From positions 1 through 15,864 of the forward strand of contig JAIPDA010000018.1 of NCBI GenBank assembly GCA_021737905.1: DNA of 15,864 nucleotides, given 5' to 3'. Origin of the DNA: Rhodoferax sp. Its GTDB lineage: Bacteria > Pseudomonadota > Gammaproteobacteria > Burkholderiales > Burkholderiaceae_C. The notes below the pieces were generated by a model. It had not been told where the DNA came from. It ran no database searches and saw only the letters and a program-made list of their open reading frames with translations. Below are positions 7,103 to 14,405 of this stretch, piece after piece; the stretch's first letter is position 1, and the number at the start of each line of letters is the position of its first letter. The translations under genes and the position numbers were made by a program.

Positions 7103-7106
7103 CTCC
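7103..7106 (-). promoter_or_regulatory. Shine-Dalgarno that decides the binding-protein start
   Basis: On the minus strand GGAG is followed by TGAAT and then ATG (7097). The 5-nt spacing fits a ribosome binding site. The GTG at 7103 shares its first base with this box and so is very unlikely to be the start. Confidence 0.75.
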
Positions 7107-7176
7107 GGTTAAAAAATAGACAAGGATGCGAGGGCTTCTAACCTCAACCTACGAAAGATATCGCAATTTTTGAGCC

Positions 7177-7196
7177 TGTGCCACAGAGGTGTCACA
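7177..7196. repeat. 20-bp inverted repeat between holC and the binding-protein gene
   Basis: TGTGcCAC-AGAG-GTGtCACA is a near-perfect dyad (TGTGnCAC-N4-GTGnCACA). It is 17 nt past the holC stop and 80 nt upstream of the binding-protein ATG. On the minus strand the T-rich tract comes before rather than after it, so it does not look like a holC terminator. A regulator binding site for the transport gene is a reasonable guess. The FNR/CRP-like half-site TGTGnCA is suggestive but not diagnostic. Confidence 0.4.
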
Positions 7197-7212
7197 AAAA
7201 ATCAAAAAAGAG

Positions 7213-7683
7213 TTAATTTCGGCTTTGAGCGCTGGCGGCGTTTTGCGCTGCAGCTGTCCGGTCGTGGGCTTTGAGTACGTAACCGCGTTGTTTGTAATGA
7301 TTCCAACGCTGACGCCCGGCCAGGCGGTCATCAGGGGCGCTACTGACAATTTCAATGAATCGTTCAAAGCTTTCAAAGCCTGGCGGTACATCTTGGCCCA
7401 GATTGACCAGAACGCCTGCTGCACGCCCTTCCAATACCGGCTCCAAGGCAGAAGCCGCCAGCACGATAGGTGAAAGTGCCAGGGTGGCGGGCGGCGCGTC
7501 GCTGCGGCAATGGGGCAGGAACTCGGTCGCAGACAAAGTCCACAGCATCTGGTCGAGCTGCGCCAGCATCACGGGGTCCGCTGTGACCAGCAATTTGGCG
7601 CCGCCTGCATGTGCTTTGCGCAGCAAGCGGCAGCTGTAGTCGAGTTTGTCGCCAACGTTGAAATGAAACTCAACTTCTGTCAT
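7213..7683 (-). CDS. holC: DNA polymerase III chi subunit
   Basis: This 156-aa protein matches the chi subunit of the Pol III clamp loader, which links the complex to single-stranded DNA-binding protein at the fork. Visible family text: VEFHFNVGDKLDYSCRLLRK with the following AHAGGAKLLV, LDQMLWTLSATEFLPH, and DDRLAGRQRWNHYKQRGYVL. Length is close to E. coli HolC (147 aa). The C-terminal AAAQNAASAQSRN extension is low in complexity. The start ATG overlaps the pepA stop as ATGA (7680-7683), so the two are translationally coupled. The pepA-holC order is conserved across many proteobacteria. Confidence 0.93.
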   Translation of the reverse strand: MTEVEFHFNVGDKLDYSCRLLRKAHAGGAKLLVTADPVMLAQLDQMLWTLSATEFLPHCRSDAPPATLALSPIVLAASALEPVLEGRAAGVLVNLGQDVPPGFESFERFIEIVSSAPDDRLAGRQRWNHYKQRGYVLKAHDRTAAAQNAASAQSRN

Positions 7684-9188
7684 GCGCGGGCAGCCAGGCT
7701 GCGGGTCTTGACGCTCTTAGGGCGACTCGTTTTTGTAAGGCTAGGCTCGGTCTGGCTGAGCAGGTACTCCACCAGCAGCGCCACAGGTCGCCCGGTCGAG
7801 CCTTTGGCGGCACCACTTTTCCAGGCTGTGCCGGCAATGTCCAGATGCGCCCAGGGGAACTTGCCCGCAAAACGTTGTAAAAACTTAGCGGCCGTCACAG
7901 CACCACCCGCGCGGCCAGCCACGTTGGCGATGTCTGCAAAATTGCTTTTCAGCCCTTCGGCATAAAGGTCGTCCAAGGGCATTCTCCAGCACAGATCTAA
8001 AGATCGATCGCCAGCTTCCATCAGTGACTGAGCCAAAGCATCGTTGCTCGAGAACATACCGGAACGCACGCTGCCCAAGGCCACCACGCAGGCGCCTGTC
8101 AAAGTAGCAATGTCGACCACGGCACGCGGTTTGAATCGCTCGGCGTAGGTCAGGGCATCGCAAAGAACCAGCCTGCCTTCGGCATCGGTATTGAGTACTT
8201 CAATGGTCAGACCGCTCATGCTGCTGACCACGTCGCCGGGCTTGATAGCGCGGCCGTCGGGCATGTTTTCGCAGGCAGGTATCAAACCCACCACATTCAG
8301 CCTGGGCTGCAAGGCCGCCAAGGCCCGGAAAGTGCCCAGCACGCTGGCTGCTCCGCACATATCGAATTTCATCTCATCCATCTCAGCAGCTGGTTTGATA
8401 GAGATCCCGCCCGTGTCGAAGGTGATGCCCTTGCCCACCAGCACCACCGGCGCCTGGTTCTTGAGCGCGCCTTCATAACGCAGCACAATAAAACGCAGCG
8501 GCTCTTCGGAGCCACGCGCTACCGCCATGAATGAGCCCATGCCCAGTTTGGCAACTTCTTTGGGGCCCAGGATCAGCGCTGAAACGCGTGGCAATTTAGC
8601 CAGTTCGCGGGCTGCACCGGCGAGTTTGTCAGGGGTGGCATGGTTGGCAGGGCGGTTGCCCCACTCGCGGGCCAGTGCGATGCCTTGGGCCAGAGCGCAG
8701 GCTTTGGCAAAGGCGGCTTTGGCCGCCGGCGCGTCGGCCACGGCCACCACGGCCCGCTGAAAATGCCTGGTCGGCGCTTTGGACTTGGTGGCGCTGTATT
8801 GGTAAGCCGCATCGCCGCAGCTCAGTAATGCAGCATGAATCGCTGGCGACTCAGCGTCTTTGAGCAAGCTCAGGCACAAAACAAGCCGCAATGCCTTGCC
8901 GGACTTCAGGGCCGCCATCGCCGCCAGCACCGCGCTGCGAACATGGCGGGGCGTGCCATCACCTACGCCCACCAGCAGCAAGCGGGTTGCAGCCAAGCCC
9001 TCTGGGCGGTAGGCTTGCAGCAAATTACCGGGCTTGGCCTCAAAGTCACCAGCGCGGGTGGCCGCTGCGATCAAGCTGGAAAGCGCGTCATTGCCGCTGG
9101 CCATGTCCTGAGGCACCAGCACGACCAGAGCATCACATTTCTCAGTGCAGAGCCGGGCGCGGTTCAAGGTCTTGAGTTCGAAGTCCAT
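7680..9188 (-). CDS. pepA: Cytosolic (leucyl) aminopeptidase A
   Basis: This 502-aa M17-family metallo-aminopeptidase removes N-terminal residues from peptides in the cytoplasm. The catalytic C-terminal domain is intact: VGKGITFDTGGISIKP with Lys253, Asp258 and Lys265, DMCGAA with Asp276, and the family signature NTDAEGRL at 333-340 with Asp335, Glu337 and Arg339. These sit 17 residues earlier than the E. coli PepA equivalents (270, 275, 282, 293, 352, 354, 356). E. coli PepA also binds DNA (Xer recombination, carAB control); whether this one does cannot be told. A basic tail (TKTSRPKSVKTRSLAARA) follows the last conserved block. It is divergent from lptF across only 45 bp and overlaps holC by 4 bp. 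Confidence 0.97.
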   Translation of the reverse strand: MDFELKTLNRARLCTEKCDALVVLVPQDMASGNDALSSLIAAATRAGDFEAKPGNLLQAYRPEGLAATRLLLVGVGDGTPRHVRSAVLAAMAALKSGKALRLVLCLSLLKDAESPAIHAALLSCGDAAYQYSATKSKAPTRHFQRAVVAVADAPAAKAAFAKACALAQGIALAREWGNRPANHATPDKLAGAARELAKLPRVSALILGPKEVAKLGMGSFMAVARGSEEPLRFIVLRYEGALKNQAPVVLVGKGITFDTGGISIKPAAEMDEMKFDMCGAASVLGTFRALAALQPRLNVVGLIPACENMPDGRAIKPGDVVSSMSGLTIEVLNTDAEGRLVLCDALTYAERFKPRAVVDIATLTGACVVALGSVRSGMFSSNDALAQSLMEAGDRSLDLCWRMPLDDLYAEGLKSNFADIANVAGRAGGAVTAAKFLQRFAGKFPWAHLDIAGTAWKSGAAKGSTGRPVALLVEYLLSQTEPSLTKTSRPKSVKTRSLAARA

Positions 9189-9233
9189 AATTGAAGGAAG
9201 TTCCGTTTTTGCGAAAAAATAATTAATCGCTCC

Positions 9234-10364
9234 ATGTTATTCCAATCTTCGATGCGCAAAGAATTGGCGCGCAGCTTTGGTGCCACCCTCGTGGTACTGC
9301 TCACCATCATCTTGACAATCGTCTTGATTCAAACCTTGGGCCGCGTCTCCAGGGGCTCCATCAGCCCGCAAGACGTCATGCTCATCATGGCGTATGCCGC
9401 TTTGGGGCGTTTGCCGACCATCCTGACTTTGTCGCTGTTTATCGCCATGCTGAGCACCTTGTCCCGTATGTACCAGGACAGCGAAATGGTGGTCTGGTTT
9501 GCCAGCGGGCGCGGCTTGTCTGCTTTTTTGCGGCCCTTGCTGCGCTTTGCCTGGCCGGTGCTGGTGTTGATCACCGTCTCTGCGCTGGTCATCTGGCCCT
9601 GGACCCATCAGCAAAGTGCAGACATGAAACAGCGCTATGACCAGCGCGGTGACCTGGACCGAATTGCACCGGGTCAGTTTCAGGAGTCTGCTAACGGCCA
9701 GCGGGTATTCTTTATTGACAGCGCCTCCGAAGGGCGCGTTGGCAGCAACAACATCTTCATTGCCTCAGTCGAAAAAAACAAAAACACGGTCACAACAGCA
9801 CGCGTTGGCCGGGTTGAGGTGGTCAACGATACGCAAATGCTCATACTGCAAAACGGCCAGCGCATGGAAAACACCCTAGGCAAGCCAGACCTGCGGGTGA
9901 CTGATTTTGAGGAATACGGCATCAGTACCGGCCAACGCAAGGATGTGGCAGCCGAAGCGATCGAAATCCGTGCAATGTCGACCCTTGAGCTTTTGCAGTC
10001 GCGCAGCAACAGCCACCAGGCCGAGCTCTCATGGCGCCTCGGACTTGTTTTCAGCGCCATCAATTTTGTGGTGTTGGCGCTGGCACTGGCCGCCGTGAAC
10101 CCGCGCGCAGGCCGCAGCAGCAATGTTATTTTGGTGCTGCTGGTCTTCATTTTGTACAGCAACCTGATAGGTCTGGGGCAAACCTGGGTGGCCAGTGGGC
10201 GTATGGGCCTGGGCAGCTTGTTGCTGATGATGCACGGCAGTGTGCTCATCGGCAGCTTGCTCTGGCTGGCCAAACGCAACGAGAACTGGAGCCTTGCAGA
10301 CCTGCTGCCGCGCCGGCCACTTTCCGCCCAAGCACTGGCCGTTAAATCTTCTGTGAAGCCATGA
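9234..10364 (+). CDS. lptF: LPS export ABC transporter permease LptF
   Basis: This 376-aa inner-membrane permease is one half of the LptB2FG transporter, which extracts lipopolysaccharide from the inner membrane and drives it to the outer membrane through LptC, LptA and LptDE. Three N-terminal membrane helices (about 14-38, 50-75, 98-120) are followed by a periplasmic beta-jellyroll (about 125-265; RIAPGQFQESANGQRVFFID text is typical) and three C-terminal helices (about 272-345). MLFQSSMRKELARSF is the usual start. The gene is divergent from pepA, and the last four bases (ATGA) overlap lptG. The pepA / lptFG arrangement is the same in E. coli. The 45-bp gap holds an AT-rich tract (9213-9226), but no clear promoter hexamers were identified. 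Confidence 0.96.
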   Translation: MLFQSSMRKELARSFGATLVVLLTIILTIVLIQTLGRVSRGSISPQDVMLIMAYAALGRLPTILTLSLFIAMLSTLSRMYQDSEMVVWFASGRGLSAFLRPLLRFAWPVLVLITVSALVIWPWTHQQSADMKQRYDQRGDLDRIAPGQFQESANGQRVFFIDSASEGRVGSNNIFIASVEKNKNTVTTARVGRVEVVNDTQMLILQNGQRMENTLGKPDLRVTDFEEYGISTGQRKDVAAEAIEIRAMSTLELLQSRSNSHQAELSWRLGLVFSAINFVVLALALAAVNPRAGRSSNVILVLLVFILYSNLIGLGQTWVASGRMGLGSLLLMMHGSVLIGSLLWLAKRNENWSLADLLPRRPLSAQALAVKSSVKP

Positions 10365-11506
10365 AAACCGTCCGCAAACTGATCTACGGCGAGGTCTGGG
10401 TTTCCATTTTGCTGGTGGGCATTGGTTTTCTGGCGCTTTTCTCTTTGTTTGACCTGGTTGATGACCTCAAGAACATCGGTCAAAAATCAATGTTCGCCGG
10501 TGCAGAACAGGTGTACCAGCTGCGTCATTCTTTGCTTTATGTCGCTCTTTTGGGGCCCAGCCACATTTATGAGTTGATGCCGATTTCGGTATTGATAGGC
10601 ACCATCATGGTGATGGCCCGCATGGCCAAGACATCGGAATTCACGATCTTGCGCACCAGCGGGCTGGACCCCTGGCGCGCCCTCAGACTGCTGCTGGTGA
10701 TGGGCAGCGTCTTTGTGGTGCTGAGTTTTGCCGTGGGTGACTACCTCTCACCCGTGGCCCAACGCACGGCGCAGCTGCTCAAAGCCAAGTACCAAGGCCG
10801 CATCACCGTTGGGCAGACCGGCGCCTGGCTCAAAGAAAAGCAGCTCTACAACAATTACGTTGTCAACGTACGGGCCTTGTCTCCAGCCAATGAGATGCAG
10901 GGAATCCGTATTTATGAGTATGACAACAAAGGCCTGGTTGTCTCACTGACCGAAGCTGGCGCAGCCCAATTTGCGACTGATCAATCCTGGACCCTGCTCA
11001 AGGCCGAGCGTACTGAGTTTTTAATCCGTCCAAGTACCGACAGCCTGAACAAAGGGCTGGACAAAGCCAGCATGACCCGAACCCGGGTGGACAGCTTGCG
11101 CTGGCCCACCGAAATCAGCGCCGAGATGGTCTCCGTAGCCCTGCTTAAACCGGACCAGATGGCCACCATCGACCTCTTTAATTATGTGCAGCATCTCAAA
11201 GCCAACGGACAGTCTTCACAGCGCTATGAGATTGAATTCTGGAAAAAAGTTTTTTACCCGCTCAGCTGCCTGGTCATGGTGATCTTGTCCTTGCCGTTCG
11301 CCTACCTGCACTTTCGCGCCGGCGGCATTGCCACCTATGTTTTTGCCGGTGTGATGATAGGCATCAGTTTTTTTCTGCTCAACAATGTGTTCGGCCACAT
11401 CGGTAACTTGCAAAAATGGGAGCCTTGGCTCGCGGCTGCAGCCCCGGGCTTGCTTTACACCGGCATTTCATTGACGGCCTTCGGCTGGCTGGTGCTGCGG
11501 CGTTAA
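10361..11506 (+). CDS. lptG: LPS export ABC transporter permease LptG
   Basis: This 381-aa partner of LptF has the same layout: helices at about 9-32, 65-85 and 100-125, a periplasmic jellyroll (about 130-290), and three C-terminal helices from about 300. Diagnostic text includes LFSLFDLVDDLKNIG near the first helix, HIYELMPISVLIGTI, ARMAKTSEFTILRTSGL (the cytoplasmic coupling loop that contacts LptB), and FPLSCLVM-like YPLSCLVMVILSLPFAYLHF. The start codon overlaps the lptF stop (ATGA), which gives equal expression of the two permeases. The next gene begins 49 nt later with no terminator in between, so read-through into it is possible. Confidence 0.96.
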   Translation: MKTVRKLIYGEVWVSILLVGIGFLALFSLFDLVDDLKNIGQKSMFAGAEQVYQLRHSLLYVALLGPSHIYELMPISVLIGTIMVMARMAKTSEFTILRTSGLDPWRALRLLLVMGSVFVVLSFAVGDYLSPVAQRTAQLLKAKYQGRITVGQTGAWLKEKQLYNNYVVNVRALSPANEMQGIRIYEYDNKGLVVSLTEAGAAQFATDQSWTLLKAERTEFLIRPSTDSLNKGLDKASMTRTRVDSLRWPTEISAEMVSVALLKPDQMATIDLFNYVQHLKANGQSSQRYEIEFWKKVFYPLSCLVMVILSLPFAYLHFRAGGIATYVFAGVMIGISFFLLNNVFGHIGNLQKWEPWLAAAAPGLLYTGISLTAFGWLVLRR

Positions 11507-11555
11507 CGCACCTGGTTGTCTTTTTTAACCCTACTGCACGCACCTGACCAAGCGC

Positions 11556-11915
11556 ATGACCACCGCCATCATTTTGTTTGCCCACGGCTCCAGAGACCCG
11601 CTTTGGCGCCTGCCCATTGAAGCTGTGGCCACTGAAATCAGGCATCGCCATCCGGCGGCTCTTGTGAGCTGCGCCTACCTTGAGCTATGTTTGCCGAGTC
11701 TGCCGCAGGCTGCAGACGACATGGTCTTTGCTGGCGCAACGCACATTCGTGTTTTTCCCTTGTTTCTGGGTGTCGGTAAGCACGCGCGTGAAGACCTGCC
11801 GCTCATCATCGAAGAGATTCGCAGCAAACACCCCCAGGTAAGGCTTGAGTTGTTAGCCACCGCAGGCGAGTCAGCCCAACTCACTGCACTGCTGGCAGAC
11901 ATTGCGCTGGCCTGA
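11556..11915 (+). CDS. cbiX: Short CbiX/SirB-type sirohydrochlorin chelatase
   Basis: This 119-aa single-domain class II chelatase (CbiX-short size) matches enzymes that insert Co2+ or Fe2+ into sirohydrochlorin for cobalamin or siroheme. Both metal-binding histidines are in place: His10 in LFAHGSRDP and His76 in FLGVGKHAREDLP. YLELCLPSLPQAADDMVFAG and RVFPLFLGVG are typical. Short forms act as homodimers. Its position 95 bp before cysB suggests a role in siroheme supply for sulfite reductase, an inference from context. No strong Shine-Dalgarno precedes ATG 11556, and it may be cotranscribed with lptFG. Confidence 0.88.
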   Translation: MTTAIILFAHGSRDPLWRLPIEAVATEIRHRHPAALVSCAYLELCLPSLPQAADDMVFAGATHIRVFPLFLGVGKHAREDLPLIIEEIRSKHPQVRLELLATAGESAQLTALLADIALA

Positions 11916-11961
11916 TTGACTGGCTTTTAGCCCCAAATGGCCTGTTGCACAGTCAACCCTC

Positions 11962-12006
11962 TTTAGTCTCAAAATGTCATAATAAAAGACTTAATGAGAA
12001 CTTATT
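11962..12006. promoter_or_regulatory. AT-rich dyad region upstream of cysB
   Basis: This AT-rich block, in an otherwise GC-rich stretch, contains nested inverted repeats: AGTCT (11965-11969) with AGACT (11987-11991), TCTCA (11967-11971) with TGAGA (11995-11999), and AATAA (11981-11985) with TTATT (12002-12006). CATAAT at 11978-11983 could be a -10, but no matching -35 is well placed. LysR-type regulators commonly bind such regions upstream of their own genes, so CysB autoregulation is a guess. Confidence 0.35.
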
Positions 12007-12010
12007 TGAT

Positions 12011-12955
12011 ATGAACCTTCATCAGTTTCGCTTTGTGCAAGAGGCCGTGCGCCGCAACCTTAATCTCACTGAAACCGCGCGCGCCCTGCACACCTCGCAG
12101 CCGGGGGTATCCAAGGCCATCATTGAGCTGGAAGAAGAGCTGGGCGTAGAGATTTTTGCGCGTCACGGCAAACGGCTCAAACGCGTGACCGAGCCCGGCC
12201 AGCACGTGCTGCAAAGCATAGAACTGATCATGCGGGAAGTTGGCAACCTCAAGCGCATCGGCGAGCAGTATTCAGCCCAAGACAGCGGCACCCTGTCGAT
12301 TGCCACCACCCACACCCAGGCGCGGTACGTGCTGCCGCAACCGGTAGCGAGCCTTCGCGAGGCCTTTCCCAAGGTCAACGTCAGCCTGCACCAGGGCTCA
12401 CCCGACCAGGTAGCCCGCATGCTGATCGACGAAGTCGCCGAGATCGGTATCGCCACCGAGTCCCTGGCGCAGTACGACGAGCTGGTCACCCTACCCTGCT
12501 ACGAATGGCAGCACATGCTGGTCATGCCGGCCGACCATCCACTGGCCCGGCAAAAAAACATCACTCTGGAAGAGCTGGCCGGCCAACCCCTCATCACTTA
12601 CCACCCGTCCTTCACGGGCCGAACCAAGATCGACGAAGCCTTCGCCGCCAAGCGCCTTCACCCGCGCATTGCGCTCGAGGCCATCGACTCCGACGTCATC
12701 AAAACCTATGTGCGCCTGGGCCTGGGTGTTGGCATCGTGGCTGAAATGGCGCTGCGTGACGACGGCACCAACTCTGACCTGGTGACTCTGCCTGCGGGAC
12801 AGCTTTTTGGCATGAACGTGGCACGCGTCGCTTTCAAGCGCAGCGCCTACCTGCGCAATTTTGTCTACAAATTTGCCGAACTGGTGAGCGACAAGCTAAC
12901 CCGCGAGCTCATCACCAAAGCCATGACCGGCCGTATCAACGACTACGAAGTTTGA
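12011..12955 (+). CDS. cysB: LysR-type regulator CysB of sulfur assimilation
   Basis: This 314-aa LysR-family activator controls sulfate uptake and cysteine-synthesis genes in response to O- or N-acetylserine. The winged helix-turn-helix is at about 18-37 (LNLTETARALHTSQPGVSKA). The effector domain shows SIATTHTQARYVLP, and the sulfate/anion-site residues known from Klebsiella CysB (Thr100, Thr102, Gln103, Thr149, Thr202) fall at identical positions here. SDVIKTYVRLGLGVGIVAEM is also characteristic. The paralogue Cbl is a possible alternative. ATG 12011 is chosen because MNLHQFRFV begins the family alignment; the frame stays open to TTG 11945. The stop is 5 nt before the aminotransferase ATG. 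Confidence 0.92.
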   Translation: MNLHQFRFVQEAVRRNLNLTETARALHTSQPGVSKAIIELEEELGVEIFARHGKRLKRVTEPGQHVLQSIELIMREVGNLKRIGEQYSAQDSGTLSIATTHTQARYVLPQPVASLREAFPKVNVSLHQGSPDQVARMLIDEVAEIGIATESLAQYDELVTLPCYEWQHMLVMPADHPLARQKNITLEELAGQPLITYHPSFTGRTKIDEAFAAKRLHPRIALEAIDSDVIKTYVRLGLGVGIVAEMALRDDGTNSDLVTLPAGQLFGMNVARVAFKRSAYLRNFVYKFAELVSDKLTRELITKAMTGRINDYEV

Positions 12956-12960
12956 AAACC

Positions 12961-14148
12961 ATGAGCCCTACCCTCGCCGCCGTGCGCCAGCACACCCCCA
13001 CCCTGCAAAGCCGCCTGCCCAATGTGGGCACCACCATCTTCACGGTGATGTCGGCGCTGGCCACAGAAAAGAACGCCGTCAACCTGGGCCAGGGCTTTCC
13101 AGACTTTGAATGCGACCCGGCACTGGTCAACGCGGTGACTTCTGCCATGCAAAGCGGCCTCAACCAGTACCCGCCCATGACCGGCGTGCCGGTGCTGCGC
13201 GAAGCCATCGCCGCCAAAATTCAAACCCTTCACGGCCGCAGCTACAACCCGGCCACCGAGATCACCGTCACCGCCGGTGCCACGCAAGCGATCATCACCA
13301 TCATTTTGGGCATCGTCCACCCGGGCGACGAAGTGATCGTGCTCGAGCCCTGCTACGACAGCTATGTGCCCAACATCGAGCTGGCCGGCGGCACCGTCGT
13401 GCGCGTACCGCTCACCCCCGGCACCTTCCGCCCAGACTTCGACAAGATCGCCGCCGCGCTCAGCCCCAAAACCCGCGCCATCATCATCAACTCGCCGCAC
13501 AACCCCAGCGCCACCGTCTGGACCGAAGCCGAAATGCTGCGCCTGCAAACCCTGCTGGCGCCCACCGACGTGCTGCTCATCAGCGACGAGGTCTATGAAC
13601 ACATGGTGTTTGACGCCGCCCTGGGCGCCATGCACCACAGCGCCGTGCGCTTTCCCGGCCTGGCGGCGCGCGCCTTCATCGTCAGCAGCTTCGGCAAGAC
13701 CTACCACGTCACCGGCTGGAAAGTCGGCTACGTGGCCGCCCCCGCCACGCTCACGGCAGAGTTCCGCAAGGTGCACCAGTTCAACGTCTTCACCGTCAAC
13801 ACCCCGGTGCAGCACGCCCTGGCCAGCTACATGGCCAAACCTGCTGCTTACCTGGACTTGCCGGCCTTCTACCAACGCAAGCGCGACCTGTTCCGCGAAG
13901 GCCTGGCCGCCACCAAGTTCAAGCTGCTGCCCAGCGAAGGCACCTACTTCCAGTGCGTGGACATCTCAGGCGTCAGCGACCTGGGCGAAGCCGACTTCTG
14001 CAAATGGCTGACCACCGAGATCGGCGTGGCAGCCATCCCCATGTCAGCTTTCTACGGCAGCGGCTTCGACCAGCGCGTAGTGCGCTTTTGCTTCGCCAAA
14101 AAAGACGAAACGCTCCAGGCCGCGCTGGGGCGGCTGGCCAAGCTTTAA
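12961..14148 (+). CDS. ybdL: Methionine aminotransferase, YbdL-type
   Basis: This 395-aa class I/II PLP-dependent aminotransferase closely resembles E. coli YbdL, which transaminates methionine and some aromatic residues. Visible blocks: AVNLGQGFPDFECDP near 39, NQYPPMTGVPVLREAI near 68, TVTAGATQAI near 102, NSPHNPSA near 177, SDEVYEHMVF near 208, SSFGKTYHVTGWKVGY with Schiff-base Lys246, and VNTPVQHALA. The C-terminal VRFCFAKKDETL also matches. ATG 12961 is 5 nt after the cysB stop; a TTG at 12952 overlaps that stop and would add three residues. The gap implies coupling to cysB and fits a sulfur amino-acid role. Kynurenine aminotransferase-like activity is an alternative. A repeat-rich region follows. 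Confidence 0.88.
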   Translation: MSPTLAAVRQHTPTLQSRLPNVGTTIFTVMSALATEKNAVNLGQGFPDFECDPALVNAVTSAMQSGLNQYPPMTGVPVLREAIAAKIQTLHGRSYNPATEITVTAGATQAIITIILGIVHPGDEVIVLEPCYDSYVPNIELAGGTVVRVPLTPGTFRPDFDKIAAALSPKTRAIIINSPHNPSATVWTEAEMLRLQTLLAPTDVLLISDEVYEHMVFDAALGAMHHSAVRFPGLAARAFIVSSFGKTYHVTGWKVGYVAAPATLTAEFRKVHQFNVFTVNTPVQHALASYMAKPAAYLDLPAFYQRKRDLFREGLAATKFKLLPSEGTYFQCVDISGVSDLGEADFCKWLTTEIGVAAIPMSAFYGSGFDQRVVRFCFAKKDETLQAALGRLAKL

Positions 14149-14167
14149 ACAGCTGAACTGTCCCAAG

Positions 14168-14260
14168 CCCTTCGACAGGCTCAGGGCGAACGGACAGGGT
14201 ACAGATCGGACCTGAAGGCTCCCTCACCCCCTTCGCCCTGAGCCTGTCTAAGGGGTTTTT
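14168..14260 (+). repeat. Facing pair of dispersed repeats forming a long hairpin with T tract
   Basis: The sequence 14168-14190 (CCCTTCGACAGGCTCAGGGC plus GAA) reappears inverted at 14232-14254 with one mismatch over 23 bp, separated by 41 nt and followed by five Ts (14256-14260). As RNA it would fold into a long stem-loop 20 nt after the aminotransferase stop and could act as its terminator. The unit itself is one I recall as a frequent dispersed repeat in Comamonadaceae and other proteobacteria. Its copy number in this genome cannot be seen. Confidence 0.8.
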
Positions 14261-14279
14261 ACATTTACATTCGCACTGA

Positions 14280-14294
14280 GGCCCTCGAAGGGCC
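14280..14294. repeat. Small GC-rich hairpin
   Basis: GGCCCT-CGA-AGGGCC is a perfect 6-bp stem with a 3-nt loop, lying between the long inverted pair and the 40-bp tandem repeats. No T tract follows on either strand, so it is not a typical terminator. It may be a decayed fragment of one of the neighbouring repeats. Confidence 0.45.
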
Positions 14295-14312
14295 GGAGGA
14301 TTCGCACCCCTT

Positions 14313-14400
14313 CGTCATTCCCGCACCCTCCGTCATTCATGCGAAGGCAGGAATCCATCCCCGCCCCCTCCGTCATTCCTGCGAAGGCAGGAATCCATTC
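14313..14400. repeat. Tandem 40-bp palindromic repeat units
   Basis: Two 40-bp units (14321-14360 and 14361-14400) differ at only a few positions. Each holds CGTCATTC followed by TGCGAAGGCAGGAATCCAT, and a truncated CGTCATTC start lies at 14313. The second copy contains a perfect 8-bp hairpin, ATTCCTGC-GAAG-GCAGGAAT (14375-14394); the first has one mismatch. The spacer CCGCmCCCTC is conserved too. I recall this as a common dispersed intergenic repeat of environmental proteobacteria. The array ends 5 nt before the hrpA stop on the opposite strand, so its hairpins may protect or end the hrpA transcript. Confidence 0.85.
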
Positions 14401-14405
14401 CCGCT

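Noticed and set aside
11945..12010. N-terminal extension of CysB from TTG 11945
   Set aside because: The family N-terminus starts at ATG 12011, and with that start the known ligand residues fall at the same numbers as in characterised CysB. The upstream stretch is AT-rich and looks regulatory.
12943..13875. 310-aa minus-strand ORF opposite the aminotransferase
   Set aside because: It is a shadow of a high-GC gene. The translation is His/Gly/Val-rich and matches no family, while the plus strand encodes a complete aminotransferase.
14313..14400. CRISPR array
   Set aside because: Only two full units, the short C-rich spacer is itself repeated rather than unique, and no cas gene is present. It is a tandem palindromic repeat.
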